Shown: in pieces, positions 9,053 through 18,451 of the stretch | Position numbering within the stretch: the first letter of the stretch is position 1 | How the letters are laid out: each line of letters begins with the position of its first letter | Assembly (NCBI RefSeq): GCF_015207005.2 | Contig: NZ_JADEXS020000001.1 | Location: forward strand, 1,302,001 to 1,366,000 | Reading direction: 5' to 3' | From: Desmonostoc muscorum LEGE 12446 | GTDB lineage: Bacteria; Cyanobacteriota; Cyanobacteriia; Cyanobacteriales; Nostocaceae | Length of the DNA stretch: 64,000 bases | Made by a program: the position numbers and the translations under genes | The notes under the pieces: model-generated | What the model was told of the DNA's origin: nothing | The model's input: only the letters and a program-made list of their open reading frames with translations | Database searches by the model: none

Positions 9053-9745
9053 CTAAATATCTGCCAACTTTTCTAGCAATTCTTCAGCTAAATCCAACAA
9101 CTCAATTTCATCAATTTCATCACTAGTTCCGCGATTACTTTCTCCACACAACACATTAGCAGCCAAAACATTTTTCACAGCAAAAATCCGGTCTTCTTCC
9201 TCTGAAAAACTCAGACATTTTTCCAACTCTACAGCAATTTCTTGGATTGTCCTTGTACCCAAACGCTCTCTAACTTTCACTGCTGTCGGATCGTTACTTT
9301 CCAAGAATTTAACCACATCATCCCCACTAGAAAACTTCTCAACGGCTACACGCACATATTCCCGCACGCTCATGTTTGCCGCCAATGCCTTTTGGAAAAC
9401 TACATCTGGTACATCTACTAGCAATACACCTTCGTTATCGCTGGCTTGATATAATTCATCCCCTTGTTTGACGGCTACCAGCAAATCTGCACCCAACGCA
9501 TGTAAATAGTGCAACACTGATTCCAACTCATGCTCTTTTAACGCCGACTCCAATTTGGACACCGCCGCTTGTTGCACTCCCAGTTTTTCTGCTAGCTGCG
9601 CCTGAGTCAATCCTGCTTTATTACGTATTTCCCGCATGGCATCGGTAAGATATAGGCGCAGGTACTCTAGCTTACCCGCCAAAATCACCTCTGGTTCGTC
9701 GCCTACCTTTTGCTGTAACCAAGCTTGAAAATTAGGTTTTTTCAT
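9053..9745 (-). CDS. higA: HigA-type XRE antitoxin with an extra C-terminal module
   Basis: 230 aa from the ATG at 9745 (MKKPNFQAWL). I prefer it to an upstream start because it overlaps the toxin gene by only 14 bp, as usual in toxin-antitoxin operons. Residues about 35-75 form an XRE/Cro helix-turn-helix (IRNKAGLTQAQLAEKLGVQQ, then AAVSKLES). HigA proteins of this type are normally about 100-130 aa. Here a long C-terminal extension ends in the module shared with the protein at 7691-8158. The protein should neutralise the toxin and repress the operon; the extra module may link its stability to another factor, which is inferred. Confidence 0.8.
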   Translation of the reverse strand: MKKPNFQAWLQQKVGDEPEVILAGKLEYLRLYLTDAMREIRNKAGLTQAQLAEKLGVQQAAVSKLESALKEHELESVLHYLHALGADLLVAVKQGDELYQASDNEGVLLVDVPDVVFQKALAANMSVREYVRVAVEKFSSGDDVVKFLESNDPTAVKVRERLGTRTIQEIAVELEKCLSFSEEEDRIFAVKNVLAANVLCGESNRGTSDEIDEIELLDLAEELLEKLADI

Positions 9746-10145
9746 GATTCCTCTGCTGCAATTCACGTAATCTTACTCTTGCAGGTTCTTTGTCTCTATC
9801 TTTGATACCGTCGTCATATTTTTTCATAAAGGCGTGCAGCACCACGAAACGCTGAGGGGTAGCAGCCGTTAATATAAACCGTGGATTATGTTCGCTCTTG
9901 GTCATGCGTAACTCATACAGGTCATCTTCCAGCTTCTCAAAGATGCCACTGGTAAGTGATGCGAGTCCTTTGTTACATAAGTAGCCAAGATTAACTTGCA
10001 GACGCTTGGTTTCGGAAGCACTCAGTAATGGTTTTGGTGGGTTTTCTGGTTGCTCCTGTTCTGGAATCATCCTGATGAAAAAAGCAAGCAAGTCTTTGGG
10101 GATTTCCCCATTGACATCTTGATAAAGTTCCCAAGTCCAACTCAC
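9732..10145 (-). CDS. higB: HigB/RelE-superfamily toxin (Gp49-like)
   Basis: 137 aa. The sequence fits the phage-derived Gp49-like HigB group: TSGIFEKLEDDLYELRM (the RelE core strand-loop), then RFILTAATPQRFVVLHAFMKK with the conserved F-x-x-LHAF-KK motif near the C-terminus. Members are ribosome-dependent mRNA interferases. The toxin gene comes first and overlaps the antitoxin gene by 14 bp, the typical higBA order. It has an N-terminal stretch (about 1-50) with a Pro/Glu-rich insert (EQEQPENPPKP) that is longer than in compact RelE toxins. It follows lysS on the same strand after a terminator-like hairpin. Confidence 0.82.
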   Translation of the reverse strand: MSWTWELYQDVNGEIPKDLLAFFIRMIPEQEQPENPPKPLLSASETKRLQVNLGYLCNKGLASLTSGIFEKLEDDLYELRMTKSEHNPRFILTAATPQRFVVLHAFMKKYDDGIKDRDKEPARVRLRELQQRNHEKT

Positions 10146-10257
10146 TTCCTACCTCACAGCATAATATTCTTTATAACGAATGTCAATGTCATTATTCTCT
10201 TAAAGGAATATCATATAAAATAAGTCAGTGCAACTTAGGTAATAAAAGAATTAGTCA

Positions 10258-10296
10258 TAAAAATGGTGCGTTAGGCTAAAGCCATAACGCACCCTA
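10258..10296 (-). terminator. Hairpin terminator-like repeat downstream of lysS
   Basis: On the minus strand GGTGCGTTA pairs with TAACGCACC around a GGCTTTAGCC inner stem (plus positions 10265-10293), followed by ATTTTTATG. It lies 26 bp past the lysS stop. It belongs to a dispersed repeat (GTAGGGTGCGTTA) also seen at 4285-4318 and 18967-19041, so it is a repeat probably used as a terminator. Confidence 0.55.
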
Positions 10297-10318
10297 CTGT
10301 TGAATAGTAGTTCCGATC

Positions 10319-12004
10319 TCAACTCAATTGTTCATACTTGAATTTCCCTTTAATAAACTTGTTAAAATATTGACCTTTGGACGGTGCATTATCTAAGTCT
10401 TCCTTGACACTAGGAGGTACTTTGAAATACTCATAAACACTTCCACTATCAAATTCAATAGTCAGTGTTTGAGTTTTTACATCGTGGCTAAATTGCTTAA
10501 TAACGTTGCCTTCGGGCTTGAGTAGGGGGAAGGCAATTACATCCCGAATACTGGCAGAATCAGTTAGTAACATTACTAAGCGATCGATCCCAATTCCTAA
10601 ACCACCTGTAGGCGGCATTCCGTATTCTAAGGCAGTTAGAAAGTCTTCATCTACACCTTGCGCCTCTAAATCACCAGCCGCTTTTCTGGCAGCTTGCTCT
10701 TCTAAACGTTCTCTTTGTTCAATGGGATCGGTAAGTTCTGAGAAGCTGTTGCCAGTTTCTCGCCCTACTATAAATAACTCAAATCTTTCCACCAAACCAG
10801 GCACAGAACGGTGGGGTTTTGCTAGGGGCGAAATTTCTACAGGATAATCAATTACAAAGGTAGGTTGAATTAAATTGGCCTCTACCTTCTCTTCAAAGGC
10901 TAAATTTAGTAACTTACCAATTGATTGAGCTTCATCTACATCAGGAATCCCAGCATTTTTACTTGCTGTTTTTGCCTCTTCCAAACTTTGAAAAGAATTG
11001 AAATCTAAGCCCGTAAATTCCTTAACTAAATCGTGCATTGTCACCCGACGCCAAGGTGGTGTTAAATCTATAGATTCACCTTGGTAGGTAATTTGCAGCG
11101 TGCCGAGTACCTCTTGGGCAACAGTGGTAATAATCCCTTCTGTTAGCGCCATCATATCGTTGTAGTCGGCGTAAGCTTGGTAAATTTCAATCATAGTAAA
11201 TTCCGGGTTGTGACGGGTAGAAATTCCCTCATTCCGGAAAATACGTCCTACTTCAAACACCTTTTCAAAACCACCCACAATTAACCGCTTAAGATAGAGT
11301 TCGGTTGCAATTCGCAGATACAACTCCATTTCTAAGGTGTTGTGGTAAGTGAGAAATGGACGTGCATCTGCACCCCCAGCTTCACTTTGCAAAACAGGCG
11401 TTTCAATTTCCAGAAAATCTCGTTCTTCTAAATAGCGACGAATCCCGGCAGTGATTTGGGCGCGACGGCGGAAAGTTTGCCGCACTTCCGGGTTAACAAT
11501 CAAGTCAACGTAGCGCTGACGGTAGCGCTTGGCAACATCCGTTAATCCATGCCACTTGTCGGGTAGGGGCAACAGAGATTTAGTCAGGATGGTGTATTGT
11601 TTGACGTAGACAGATAACTCGCCCTTTTCAGTCCGTTTGATAGTACCTTTGGCTCCCAGGATGTCGCCTGCATCTGTGAGTTGTTTCAAGTGATTGAACG
11701 CATCGGCATCAATATCTGCCATGCCTTCTTGGATGCGATTTTTCTCTAAATAAAGCTGAATTGTGCCGCTTTCATCTTGTAAGGTGAAGAAAGCCAATTT
11801 ACCGAAAACACGACGCGCCATAATGCGTCCGGCGATCGCAACTTCTAAATCAACTTCCTCACCACTGGCTAAATCGGCAAATTGTTCTTGTAACTGCGCT
11901 GCGTGATGGGTGGATTCCCAACGATAGGCGTAGGGATTAGTGCCTAACTGCTTTAGCTGGTCTACTTTTTCCAGCCTCGCGGCACGGAGATCTTCTTCCG
12001 ACAT
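10319..12004 (-). CDS. lysS: Lysyl-tRNA synthetase with C-terminal KTSC domain
   Basis: 561 aa, class II LysRS. The N-terminal OB fold (about 55-150, [20 protein letters not shown]) binds the tRNA anticodon. The catalytic core shows motif 2 ([20 protein letters not shown]) and motif 3 ([14 protein letters not shown]). LysRS of this type normally ends near residue 500, after AFPLLKPE. Here about 60 extra residues ([19 protein letters not shown], then [12 protein letters not shown]) match a KTSC domain, known as a LysRS C-terminal fusion. It charges tRNA-Lys with lysine in the cytoplasm. Start ATG at 12004. It is transcribed away from the Uma2 gene. Confidence 0.95.
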   Translation of the reverse strand: MSEEDLRAARLEKVDQLKQLGTNPYAYRWESTHHAAQLQEQFADLASGEEVDLEVAIAGRIMARRVFGKLAFFTLQDESGTIQLYLEKNRIQEGMADIDADAFNHLKQLTDAGDILGAKGTIKRTEKGELSVYVKQYTILTKSLLPLPDKWHGLTDVAKRYRQRYVDLIVNPEVRQTFRRRAQITAGIRRYLEERDFLEIETPVLQSEAGGADARPFLTYHNTLEMELYLRIATELYLKRLIVGGFEKVFEVGRIFRNEGISTRHNPEFTMIEIYQAYADYNDMMALTEGIITTVAQEVLGTLQITYQGESIDLTPPWRRVTMHDLVKEFTGLDFNSFQSLEEAKTASKNAGIPDVDEAQSIGKLLNLAFEEKVEANLIQPTFVIDYPVEISPLAKPHRSVPGLVERFELFIVGRETGNSFSELTDPIEQRERLEEQAARKAAGDLEAQGVDEDFLTALEYGMPPTGGLGIGIDRLVMLLTDSASIRDVIAFPLLKPEGNVIKQFSHDVKTQTLTIEFDSGSVYEYFKVPPSVKEDLDNAPSKGQYFNKFIKGKFKYEQLS

Positions 12005-12108
12005 GGTAACGAACTAAATAGGGCAAGATTAATTATAGATGCTGCAAAAGTTGGCAGTAAGAGATATTTGTCCTTGAAGGCGCGGGCGATCGCGCCAAAC
12101 CAAATACA

Positions 12109-12666
12109 ATGACACAAACTAGAGTCCGCTTGTGGAATGTAGATGAATATCACCGGATGCTTGAGACGGGTATTATCGCAGCCGATGAACGGGTGGAACT
12201 GATAGAAGGGCAAGTTATCCCCATGAGTGCCAAAAATCCGCCACACGCAGCCACAACCCTATGTGCATCTGATTATCTCAAGCGGCTGCTAGCAGAAGTT
12301 GCCCTAGTTCGCGTACAAGATCCCATTCAATTAAGCCAATATTCGGAACCTGAACCAGACATTGCTGTTGTCCGAATTGATGCGCGAAAATATATCGATC
12401 GCCATCCTGCACCAAATGAAATATTTTTACTCATTGAGGTGGCGGATACAACATTAGATAGCGATCATAAACAAAAAGCGCCTCTTTATGCTAAAGGCGG
12501 AATTACTGACTACTGGATTTTGGATGTGAATCAGCGTCAGGTTTATATTTTCCGTGAACCAGGTTTAGAAACCTACAATCTAGAATTTATTTTGCCAGAG
12601 GATGCAACGTTATCCTTGATTGCATTTCCAGAAATTGAAGTTCAGATTAATCAACTGTTTCCATAA
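12109..12666 (+). CDS. Uma2 family (DUF820) putative endonuclease
   Basis: 185 aa. Typical Uma2 pattern: N-terminal WNVDEYHRMLETGII, ERVELIEGQVI (Glu of the fold), EPDIAVVR (Asp of the PD core), FLLIEVADTTLDSD (the E-x-x-D/K strand) and APLYAKGGITDYWILD. Uma2 proteins have a PD-(D/E)XK restriction-endonuclease-like fold, are greatly expanded in cyanobacteria, and have no established role. Stands alone, divergent from lysS. A second member lies at 38699-39322. Confidence 0.88.
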   Translation: MTQTRVRLWNVDEYHRMLETGIIAADERVELIEGQVIPMSAKNPPHAATTLCASDYLKRLLAEVALVRVQDPIQLSQYSEPEPDIAVVRIDARKYIDRHPAPNEIFLLIEVADTTLDSDHKQKAPLYAKGGITDYWILDVNQRQVYIFREPGLETYNLEFILPEDATLSLIAFPEIEVQINQLFP

Positions 12667-12706
12667 ATGTGGCGATCGCAAACATTTTACTCTGCAACTG
12701 AAACCT

Positions 12707-13132
12707 TTATTTCTGAACTACTTGTAGCGAATGCCGAGATAAAACAGCCTTCATTTTCAAGTTAGTAAATTTCAGTATCGCCTCCACTAATTCTTGCTGT
12801 TCTGGTTTTAAATTCAGTGTTTTGAGGGCTTGATTGATATTGTTACCAGCCCGGAGGTTGTGAGCAAGTTGGGCACGCTGGGATGAGTTTAACACTGCCT
12901 GAATTTCCTTGTTTCTTCTCTGACGTACAGCCTGGAGTTGTTGGCTTTGTTGGGGAGTCAGGTTAATCTCTGAAAATGAGATGGAATCCCTTGCAGCTTT
13001 GGTAGTTTGGGCGATGATACCAGCAGAAGTATTGATCTGAAAGGGTGCAGCTAAGGCAATTCCCGGCATGAAGAGAACAAGGGCAAGCATATTAATCAAC
13101 ACAAAAAGCCGTTTTGTCAAGTGAATTGCCAT
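12707..13132 (-). CDS. Small exported Spy/LTXXQ-like protein
   Basis: About 141 aa when started at ATG 13132 ([10 protein letters not shown]). A longer upstream reading frame runs into a Pro-Asn-rich translation of the GGGGATT repeat and is unlikely to be used. Residues 1-29 are a signal peptide ([20 protein letters not shown]). The mature part contains [20 protein letters not shown] and a second [12 protein letters not shown], like the LTxxQ motifs of Spy/CpxP periplasmic helical proteins. A periplasmic chaperone-like role is a guess. It is followed upstream by the M48 peptidase gene on the same strand (about 200 bp gap filled by repeat), so an envelope-stress link is possible. Confidence 0.65.
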   Translation of the reverse strand: MAIHLTKRLFVLINMLALVLFMPGIALAAPFQINTSAGIIAQTTKAARDSISFSEINLTPQQSQQLQAVRQRRNKEIQAVLNSSQRAQLAHNLRAGNNINQALKTLNLKPEQQELVEAILKFTNLKMKAVLSRHSLQVVQK

Positions 13133-13144
13133 ATTGAAAAATGC

Positions 13145-13330
13145 CTGGGTATTGGGGATTGGGGATTGGGGATTGGGGATTGGGGAGTGGGGTTTGGGGT
13201 TTGGGGATTGGGGTGTGGGTGTGGTAATTGGGGATTGGGTATTGGGGTTTGGAAGTGTGGGAGGGGTGGGGTGAAATTCTCTCCCCATCTCCCCATTTTC
13301 ACATCTCCCCAGTCCCCAGTCCCCAATCCC
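13145..13330. repeat. GGGGATTG / GGGGTTTG tandem repeat block
   Basis: Imperfect 6-8-bp tandem units of GGGGATTG, GGGTTTG and related words fill 13150-13250. A C-rich complement (CTCCCCATCTCCCC...CCCCAGTCCCC) follows to 13330, so the block can fold on itself. It separates the M48 peptidase gene from the exported-protein gene and creates spurious Pro/Asn-rich or Gly-rich reading frames. Confidence 0.7.
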
Positions 13331-13332
13331 TT

Positions 13333-14301
13333 TTACAAATTATCAGGCCTTTTCTTTCTGTTAATTTCGCGTTGTAATTCTTCAATTTGACGGCGCAAAG
13401 CTTCCTTTTCTTTTTCAGAAGATTCTGCCTTAACATTTACTGCTCCTGAGGCAGGCGATCGCTGGTAGTTTCCTCGGCGAATTTGCTGATATTCTTCTGA
13501 TACTGCCCACTGTCGTAAGTAATGCAAGCGTTCCACAGGAAAAGGATGAGTCAGCATTGCACCTTGAAACCCAGTGAACATTAAGAATTTATACATTTGA
13601 TTCAGTCCATCTTCATCAAGTGCTTGATAATTTTCAGACTGCTTAATAAATTCTTGTAAACTGCATTCATTGGCATATTTGATACTACCGCCCGTGACTT
13701 TCATCATCGAAGTCATCACAGGATTTAAGTCATCCATTACTAATAAAGCGGCGCGATCTGAGGATAACTCGGCTTTACGTCGCCATTCGTAAAAGGCAAG
13801 CAACAAACCTTGAGTGACGAAATCACCAATGCCAAAGGTTAATTCACCAACTCTAGAACCGACACTCCTCACCCATATCGCCATTTGAATTAAAATAGTA
13901 TGACCACATTTAATGTGCCCCAGTTCGTGGGCTAGCACCACCCTAATTTCGGCTTCGTTTAGTAAGTCTAGTATCCCTGTATTTATGACTATGTAAGGAT
14001 GCTCTTGTCCAAGTGCGTAGCTGTCAGCTTGGGAATTTTGCTCAACAAACAGTGCGGGTTCTGGATAAATGTCCAAATCTCGCACGCATTCCCGAAAAAT
14101 CTGGTAGATAGTGGAATATTGGCGCGGCCCGACTTGGATGGTGTTGCCCATTAAAAAAACTAACTGAGGGCGTTCAGCAAAAAATTCCACAAATTTACGG
14201 GACAAAAAATCAAATCCTGGTAAATTACGTAAAGCTTGCTCGGCTTGGCTATCCAGTGGATGCCTGAAGGCTTCACTGGAAATTCCTGTGTAGGTTGGCA
14301 T
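13333..14301 (-). CDS. M48 family zinc metallopeptidase
   Basis: 322 aa. The zinc-binding HELGH motif is at residues 125-129 ([14 protein letters not shown]). The third ligand is probably the Glu in [15 protein letters not shown] near 200, the usual E-x-x-x-D pattern. Unlike HtpX it has no N-terminal membrane pair; one moderately hydrophobic segment lies around 140-180. The C-terminal 35 residues are a charged coiled coil ([19 protein letters not shown]). M48 peptidases cut misfolded or membrane-associated proteins. Cellular site is uncertain. Start ATG at 14301. Confidence 0.85.
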   Translation of the reverse strand: MPTYTGISSEAFRHPLDSQAEQALRNLPGFDFLSRKFVEFFAERPQLVFLMGNTIQVGPRQYSTIYQIFRECVRDLDIYPEPALFVEQNSQADSYALGQEHPYIVINTGILDLLNEAEIRVVLAHELGHIKCGHTILIQMAIWVRSVGSRVGELTFGIGDFVTQGLLLAFYEWRRKAELSSDRAALLVMDDLNPVMTSMMKVTGGSIKYANECSLQEFIKQSENYQALDEDGLNQMYKFLMFTGFQGAMLTHPFPVERLHYLRQWAVSEEYQQIRRGNYQRSPASGAVNVKAESSEKEKEALRRQIEELQREINRKKRPDNL

Positions 14302-14309
14302 AATTAGGT

Positions 14310-14390
14310 AATTGGTGATTGGTCATTAGTCATTGGTCATTAGTCATCAGCTTTGGACAAAGGACAAGTGACAAATGACAAAGGACAACA
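14310..14390. repeat. Short tandem repeats (GGTCATTAGTCATT; GGACAAAGGACAA)
   Basis: Two runs of 7-mer-like units lie between the divergent M48 peptidase and helicase genes: ATTGGTCATTAGTC units at 14315-14350 and GACAAAGGACAAGT units at 14355-14390. They are typical short tandem repeats of filamentous cyanobacteria, with no gene inside. Confidence 0.6.
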
Positions 14391-14445
14391 TAATAGAAAT
14401 GGGGCTTTGTTCGTAAAAGTCACTTTGTTATGGGATTAAAAGCGT

Positions 14446-16018
14446 GTGATTGAGGCAGAAGTTCATTTGTCACTACATAACTTTTTGCGATCGCAGGCGG
14501 GGTTCCCTTCCTGGCCCCATCATTTGACGATGGCACGGTTGGTAGCACGCGCCTTGCGCCTGGAACGTAGCGCCCTAATTCAAGTAGGGGCGGTTTCTGG
14601 CTATCAAGGACGATATCGTACCAGTTTCGTAGCATCAGCCCTGATGTGGCACGGCCCTGTAATTATTGTTGCTCAAGAAGCAGTGCAACAACTTCTCTTG
14701 CGGGTGGAAATCCCCCGCTTACAACAGTGGCTACCAGCCAACAAACCGATTAGGACAGGTGACGCATGGCCTGATACCCAGTTCCAAGGGCTACTGTTGA
14801 CTTCCCCAGAAGCTTGGTTAAAAGGACAGTTGGCTGATGGCGATCGCTTTCCCCCAGGTATTCCTACAATTATTGATGGTGTAGACGATCTTGAAGATTG
14901 GGTGCGTCATCAGCTCACCCAAGAAATTCAACCCCATGATTGGGATCAACTCATGCTAGCTTGCCCAAATCAAGCTGAAGCAATCCGCGAAGCACGGATA
15001 CAACTGACACATGAACTTTTTCAGCATCCTACTAATCCCTATGAGTGCTATCTCATATCTGGGCTAGAAATAGACATTTTAAACCGTCTCTATTCTGCTT
15101 TAGACCTCAGTAATATCCCAGATAATTGGAAACATTTCTGGCAAGAATTTCAACCCCTCAACGAAAACCTTTCCCCCCCTGCCTCCCCTGCCCCCCTGCC
15201 CCCCTGCCCTCTTCTGGACGACTATTGCCCGTCGCCAAGGTTTATTTTCTTTACACTACGCCCCAATGGAATTAGGAAAAATACTCTCCCCCATTTGGCA
15301 GCGACAACCAGTAGTTTTAATTGGCAGTGCTATAGAACCGGAAACTGAGGCTCCCCTTTTCCGTCAGCGTTTGGGTTTGGAGGATGTAACTTGCCTGAAA
15401 TTTTCTTCCGAGAGTCAAGCTGAAGCAATTCAACTGTATGTACCCTATAAGTTACCCCTACCCAATACACCAGAATTTCAAGCGGCATTTATTCACAAAG
15501 TCCGCACGCTGGTTTGTCTAAGTGCTACAGCACCAGGATTAACTGTGATCTTGGTGGGCGATGTCCCACTCAAGTCTCAAGTCGGGACAATTTTGGCCTC
15601 AGAATTTGGTTCGCGGGTACAGGTAGAAAAAACTTGTTTAGATGAAAATGGTATTTTAGTCAGCGGTTGGGAATTTTGGCGAGAACATCAGCGAGTCTTG
15701 CCTGCACCCCAGTTGTTAATTATTGCGACTTTGCCGCTACCATCTTTAGAAAATCCCCTAGTAGCCGGTAGAGTAGCTCGTTATAAGCGATCGCATCAAG
15801 ATTGGTTCCGTTTATACTTATTGCCAACCGCCTTGAATGAATTACAAAGAGCGATCGCTCCAGTGCGAGAAAGTCAAGGTATTGTTGCTTTACTTGATAG
15901 CCGTGTAGTTAACCGCAGCTACGGCGCTCAAATTCTCGCTGCCTTAAGTCCTCTAGCACGCATTAACTATCTCGATCCCAGCCTGTTTTCTACTACAGAT
16001 GAGGAGAATTCGGCTTAA
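14446..16018 (+). pseudogene. DinG-like ATP-dependent helicase, split by a frameshift in a C-rich repeat
   Basis: Two overlapping frames together encode one helicase of about 520 aa. The first frame (14446 to about 15170) begins with HHLTMARLVARALRL and ALIQVGAVSGYQGRYRTS. The second frame resumes with FWTTIARRQGLFSLHYAPMELG and continues through QRQPVVLIGSAI to a TAA at 16018, matching the C-terminal helicase half. Between them (about 15172-15212) lies CCCCTGCC-type repeat, and the frame changes there. Read without a shift, the first frame ends at 15348 in unrelated sequence. It may be a true pseudogene, a phase-variable gene or a base-calling error in a C run. Confidence 0.72.
15172..15212 (+). 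repeat. C-rich repeat (CCCCTGCC units) at the helicase frameshift
   Basis: About five imperfect CCCCTGCC units with C runs of 4-7 bases lie inside the helicase coding sequence, in the linker between its two halves. In frame they would encode Pro/Leu/Cys-rich linker. Slippage in this tract would switch the downstream frame on or off. Confidence 0.7.
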
Positions 16019-16020
16019 GG

Positions 16021-16140
16021 GGACTGGGGATTGGTGAGTCGGAGATGGGGAGATGGGGAGATGGGCGAAACTACGCCCACCACCCCACCCCTCCCACACT
16101 TACAATGCCCAATCCCCAGTCCCCAATCCCCAGTCCCCAT
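16021..16140. repeat. Inverted GGGGATTGG / CCAATCCCC repeat block
   Basis: GGGACTGGGGATTGGTG and GGGGAGATGGGGAGATGGG at 16020-16065 face CCCAATCCCCAGTCCCC units at 16108-16140, so the region between the helicase and DUF2839 genes can form a long hairpin. It may end helicase transcription. No gene inside. Confidence 0.6.
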
Positions 16141-16211
16141 TCCCTAATTGTCCATAACCACAATTCCTGGCAAGATAAAGTTAAAACCTAAGTTGATTTC
16201 AATTGCTAATT

Positions 16212-16232
16212 ATGGGTGAAGCAAAACGTCGT
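16212..16232 (+). CDS. DUF2839 family protein, exon 1 (first 7 codons)
   Basis: ATG GGT GAA GCA AAA CGT CGT encodes MGEAKRR, the conserved start of cyanobacterial DUF2839 proteins (MGEAKRRK...). It is followed at once by a group II intron. The rest of the gene lies at 18452-18646, about 2.2 kb downstream. The protein is made only if the intron is spliced out. Confidence 0.8.
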
Positions 16233-16790
16233 GTGCGATTCGTTGTTTAGTGAATCACGGTAATCAGTCCGTACATAACTAAACCAGTCCGACAGCAGAT
16301 TACTGTCACTAAAGACTGAACTCTCGGTCAGATGCAAGTGCAAGTCTTGCCATTCAGACTCAGAATTGACTCCTTATCTGCCCACACCGAACAAGCTCGG
16401 TTCTTGTAGAGTGAAGCTGGGAACAGGGCGCAATCAGACGACCGTTGCGGGTTGACACTGGCGCTAACAGGGAGTTCCTATGATGAAACAGAGCCTAGAA
16501 AAGCGACTTATGTGCAGGTAGGGCGCAACGCAAACTCCCTGACCTCACTGGAGTTCATTCCCGCCGAACACGCGTCGAGTAACGGCAAGAGTCTAGGGAA
16601 TCCAGTAGTTGAATTGGCTACATCTAACGGAACAATCAATCTCTCCGAGGGAACGAAGAAAAACGAACTGTGGGTCTTGAGACGGTCGAATCTCAGGTAG
16701 TCCAGACGAGCGGAGGAATCCCCACAGTTCGGGTAGGACAGTCCGTAATTGGACTGAGGTGTTCAGAGAATACAAACTAGAGAAGAGAAA

Positions 16791-18365
16791 ATGATTAGAC
16801 ACAGTTACAAAACTAGTGAATCTTGGAGAGCTTTACCGTGGAAGAAATTCCGCCGAAATCTTTTCCGCCTTCAAAAGCGCGTATTTAAAGCTGTTCAAGT
16901 TGGAGACAAGCGGAAAGCTCGGTCACTCCAAAAGCTTATTCTAAAATCAACCTCGGCTCGATTTCTTGCAATAAGACGAGTATCTCAGCTAAATGCTGGT
17001 AAAAAGACGGCTGGTATTGATGGGAAAAAATCGCTCTCATTTGAAGAACGCTTCAACCTTGAAGAATTACTGAAAATGAATAGTGGAAATTGGAAGCATC
17101 AAGGACTACGGGAAATCCCCATCCCTAAGAAGGACGGGACTACCAGAATGCTTAAAATACCTACCATCGCTGACAGGGCTTGGCAATGCCTAGCAAAATA
17201 CGCACTCGAACCAGCACACGAAGCCACTTTCCACGCCAGAAGTTACGGGTTCAGAAGTGGGCGTTCCGCCCATGATGCACAAAAGTACATCTTCCTAAAC
17301 CTTAACTCCAAAGCCAACGGAATAAATAAGCGAGTAATTGAACTCGATATTGAAAAGTGCTTTGATAGGATTAATCACTCAGCAATAATGGACGAACTCA
17401 TTGCCCCTAAAGGCTTAAAACTCGGAATATTCCGATGTCTCAAGGCAGGAGTCAACCCAGAATTCCCCGAACAGGGAACACCTCAAGGGGGAGTGGTCAG
17501 CCCGCTATTAGCAAACATCGCGCTCAACGGGATTGAGAGTATACACAGGTACCATGAGAATCGAGGACAGAGAATCACTGACAAAACCTCAGTCAGCGAT
17601 ATCACCGAGTCATCAGTCCGATACGCAGATGACATGATTATTATACTCCGACCCGAAGATGATGCGACAGAGATACTCGAAAGAATCAGCGAGTTCCTCC
17701 GCAAACGCGGAATGAATGTAAGCCAAAAGAAAACCAAAATTACCGCTTCGACAGATGGGTTTGATTTCCTCGGCTGGCACTTCAAAGTCCAGAAAAACGG
17801 AAAGTTTAGATGTAACCCCTCAGTGGATAACTTCAAAGCGTTCCTAAGACAAGTAAAACACATCGTCAACAACTCGAATTATGGTGCTACCACAAAGGCT
17901 GAGAAATTAGCGTCGGTAGTTAGAGGCTGGAGAAATTACCACAAGTTCTGCAAGATGGACGGGTCAAAGTTATCACTTTGGTTCATGAGTCACAGAGCTT
18001 ACACGGTATTCAACAAGGAAGCAAAACAGACACGCTACTCTAGCAAAAAATTGATAGATAAAGCGTTTCCAAAGATTTCCTACTCCGAAAACAAACACAT
18101 CCCTGTCAAAGGAACTAAATCACCTTACGACGGAGATATAACCTATTGGAGCAAACGTAACAGTAAGCTCTATGACGGAGAAACCTCTAAAGCTCTTAAG
18201 AAGCAAAACCATAGATGTGCTTCCTGTGGTCTGAAATTCATCGGTGAAGAAAAGGTTCACCTGCACCACATCGACGGAAATCACGCCAACTGGAAGAAAA
18301 ATAATCTTGAAGCAATTCACGAGAGTTGCCACGATTACAAGCACATGAGCAAAAGCGCAAGCTAA
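16791..18365 (+). CDS. ltrA: Group II intron reverse transcriptase/maturase with HNH endonuclease
   Basis: 524 aa. N-terminal RT0 region, then reverse transcriptase blocks: GLREIPIPKKDGTTRML (RT2), RSYGFRSGRSAHDA (RT3), ELDIEKCFDRINH (RT3/4), QGTPQGGVVSPLLANI (RT4), and the catalytic YADD at about 278-281. A maturase X domain follows (about 350-400, VVRGWRNYHKFC). The C-terminal HNH endonuclease (about 465-520) has CASCGLKF, HLHHIDGNHANW and ESCHDYKH. The protein helps the intron RNA splice, copies it into DNA and cuts the target strand. All motifs look intact, so the element may be active. Confidence 0.95.
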   Translation: MIRHSYKTSESWRALPWKKFRRNLFRLQKRVFKAVQVGDKRKARSLQKLILKSTSARFLAIRRVSQLNAGKKTAGIDGKKSLSFEERFNLEELLKMNSGNWKHQGLREIPIPKKDGTTRMLKIPTIADRAWQCLAKYALEPAHEATFHARSYGFRSGRSAHDAQKYIFLNLNSKANGINKRVIELDIEKCFDRINHSAIMDELIAPKGLKLGIFRCLKAGVNPEFPEQGTPQGGVVSPLLANIALNGIESIHRYHENRGQRITDKTSVSDITESSVRYADDMIIILRPEDDATEILERISEFLRKRGMNVSQKKTKITASTDGFDFLGWHFKVQKNGKFRCNPSVDNFKAFLRQVKHIVNNSNYGATTKAEKLASVVRGWRNYHKFCKMDGSKLSLWFMSHRAYTVFNKEAKQTRYSSKKLIDKAFPKISYSENKHIPVKGTKSPYDGDITYWSKRNSKLYDGETSKALKKQNHRCASCGLKFIGEEKVHLHHIDGNHANWKKNNLEAIHESCHDYKHMSKSAS

Positions 18366-18374
18366 GAACATCGG

Positions 18375-18408
18375 GAGCCGTGTGCAGTGAAAGCTGCACG
18401 CACGGTTC
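18375..18408 (+). ncRNA. Group II intron domain V
   Basis: 34-nt hairpin beginning GAGCCGTGTGCAG, with a GAAA tetraloop (position about 18390) and ending CACGGTTC. This has the size and shape of the catalytic domain V, with the AGC-type triad replaced by the GCC/CGT variant common in bacterial introns. It lies 9 bases after the maturase stop, with domain VI and the 3-prime splice site downstream. Confidence 0.85.
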
Positions 18409-18451
18409 TAACTGAGAGGTGCGGGGAATAATATCTCCCATCGACTCAACC

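Larger units (their letters stand above)
16233..18451 (+). mobile_element. Group II intron with RT-HNH intron-encoded protein
   Basis: The 5-prime end reads GTGCGATTCG, matching the GUGYG start of group II introns. Domain V is recognisable at 18375-18408, followed by a domain VI hairpin. A maturase gene sits in the domain IV position. Boundaries were set so that the DUF2839 reading frame is restored (MGEAKRR + KTALGE); a shift of a few bases (start at 16231, or end at 18449-18450) cannot be excluded, because the predicted 3-prime end is CC rather than the usual AY. Total length about 2.2 kb. Confidence 0.85.

Noticed and set aside
13133..13288. Pro/Asn-rich N-terminal extension of the exported protein
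   Set aside because: It is a translation of the GGGGATT repeat; the signal peptide starts at 13132.
16452..16700. 82-codon frame in front of the maturase
   Set aside because: It lies in the structured RNA part (domains I-III) of the group II intron.
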